This document shows positions 6,179-6,192 of a stretch of DNA of 6,192 nt, piece by piece. The first letter of the stretch is position 1. The number at the start of each line of letters is the position of its first letter. The stretch is from contig JAHDSP010000417.1 in the NCBI GenBank assembly GCA_018432645.1, positions 1 to 6,192 on the forward strand. Reading direction: 5' to 3'. This DNA comes from Bacteroidales bacterium (GTDB lineage: Bacteria; Bacteroidota; Bacteroidia; Bacteroidales; DTU049). Made by a program: the position numbers and the translations under genes. The notes under the pieces were generated by a model, which was given only the letters and a program-made list of their open reading frames with translations, was not told the DNA's origin and did no database searches.

Positions 6179-6192
6179 ATGGAATATATAAA
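6179..6192 (+). CDS. Possible start of a next gene, cut by window edge
   Basis: ATG at 6179 opens a frame reading MEYI before the window ends. It is preceded by an A-run (GTAAAAAA) like the leader of the cupin gene and by a TAATTTTG box. Fourteen bases are too few to identify a product or to be sure this is a gene. Confidence 0.25.

Overview
The window is an AT-rich stretch of a Bacteroidota (Bacteroidetes) chromosome. The phylum call rests on three things. First, the window contains a DUF4270-family lipoprotein and a DUF2027-Smr fusion, both of which I know essentially only from this phylum. Second, several promoters match the Bacteroidetes pattern (TTTG at about -33 and TAnnTTTG at about -7). 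Third, A-rich leaders rather than Shine-Dalgarno sequences precede the start codons. I cannot name a genus; the very AT-rich intergenic DNA suggests a low-GC lineage.

Layout. Three genes on the minus strand fill the left two thirds. In the order of transcription they are a PrsW-family intramembrane metalloprotease (3236-4021), a DUF4270 outer-membrane-type lipoprotein (1771-3057) and glmS, the glucosamine-6-phosphate synthase gene, which is cut by the left edge (1-1699, 566 codons present, roughly the last 48 missing). Three genes on the plus strand fill the right third as a tight operon: a small cupin protein (4120-4389), a DUF2027-Smr protein (4386-5426) that overlaps it by four bases, and a DEDDy-type 3'-5' exonuclease (5433-6104) six bases further on. 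The last 14 bases may be the beginning of another plus-strand gene. No stretch above 300 bases lacks a gene.

Regulation. The 98-base gap between prsW and the cupin gene holds two divergent promoters whose -33 boxes abut. The prsW -7 element also settles that gene's start, because the longer TTG start would lie inside the promoter. A 25-base palindrome lies between the lipoprotein gene and glmS, and an 18-base perfect palindrome follows the exonuclease gene just before another TAATTTTG box.

How the genes fit together. GlmS supplies glucosamine-6-phosphate for peptidoglycan and lipopolysaccharide, and a DUF4270 lipoprotein gene beside glmS is, as I recall, a recurring arrangement in this phylum. 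The right-hand operon places a putative Smr nuclease and a DEDDy exonuclease together behind a cupin that lacks the usual metal-binding histidines. This is the least explained part of the window and the most reasonable place for follow-up. I see no CRISPR array, insertion sequence, phage gene, tRNA or rRNA, and nothing that clearly amounts to a new defence or mobile system.
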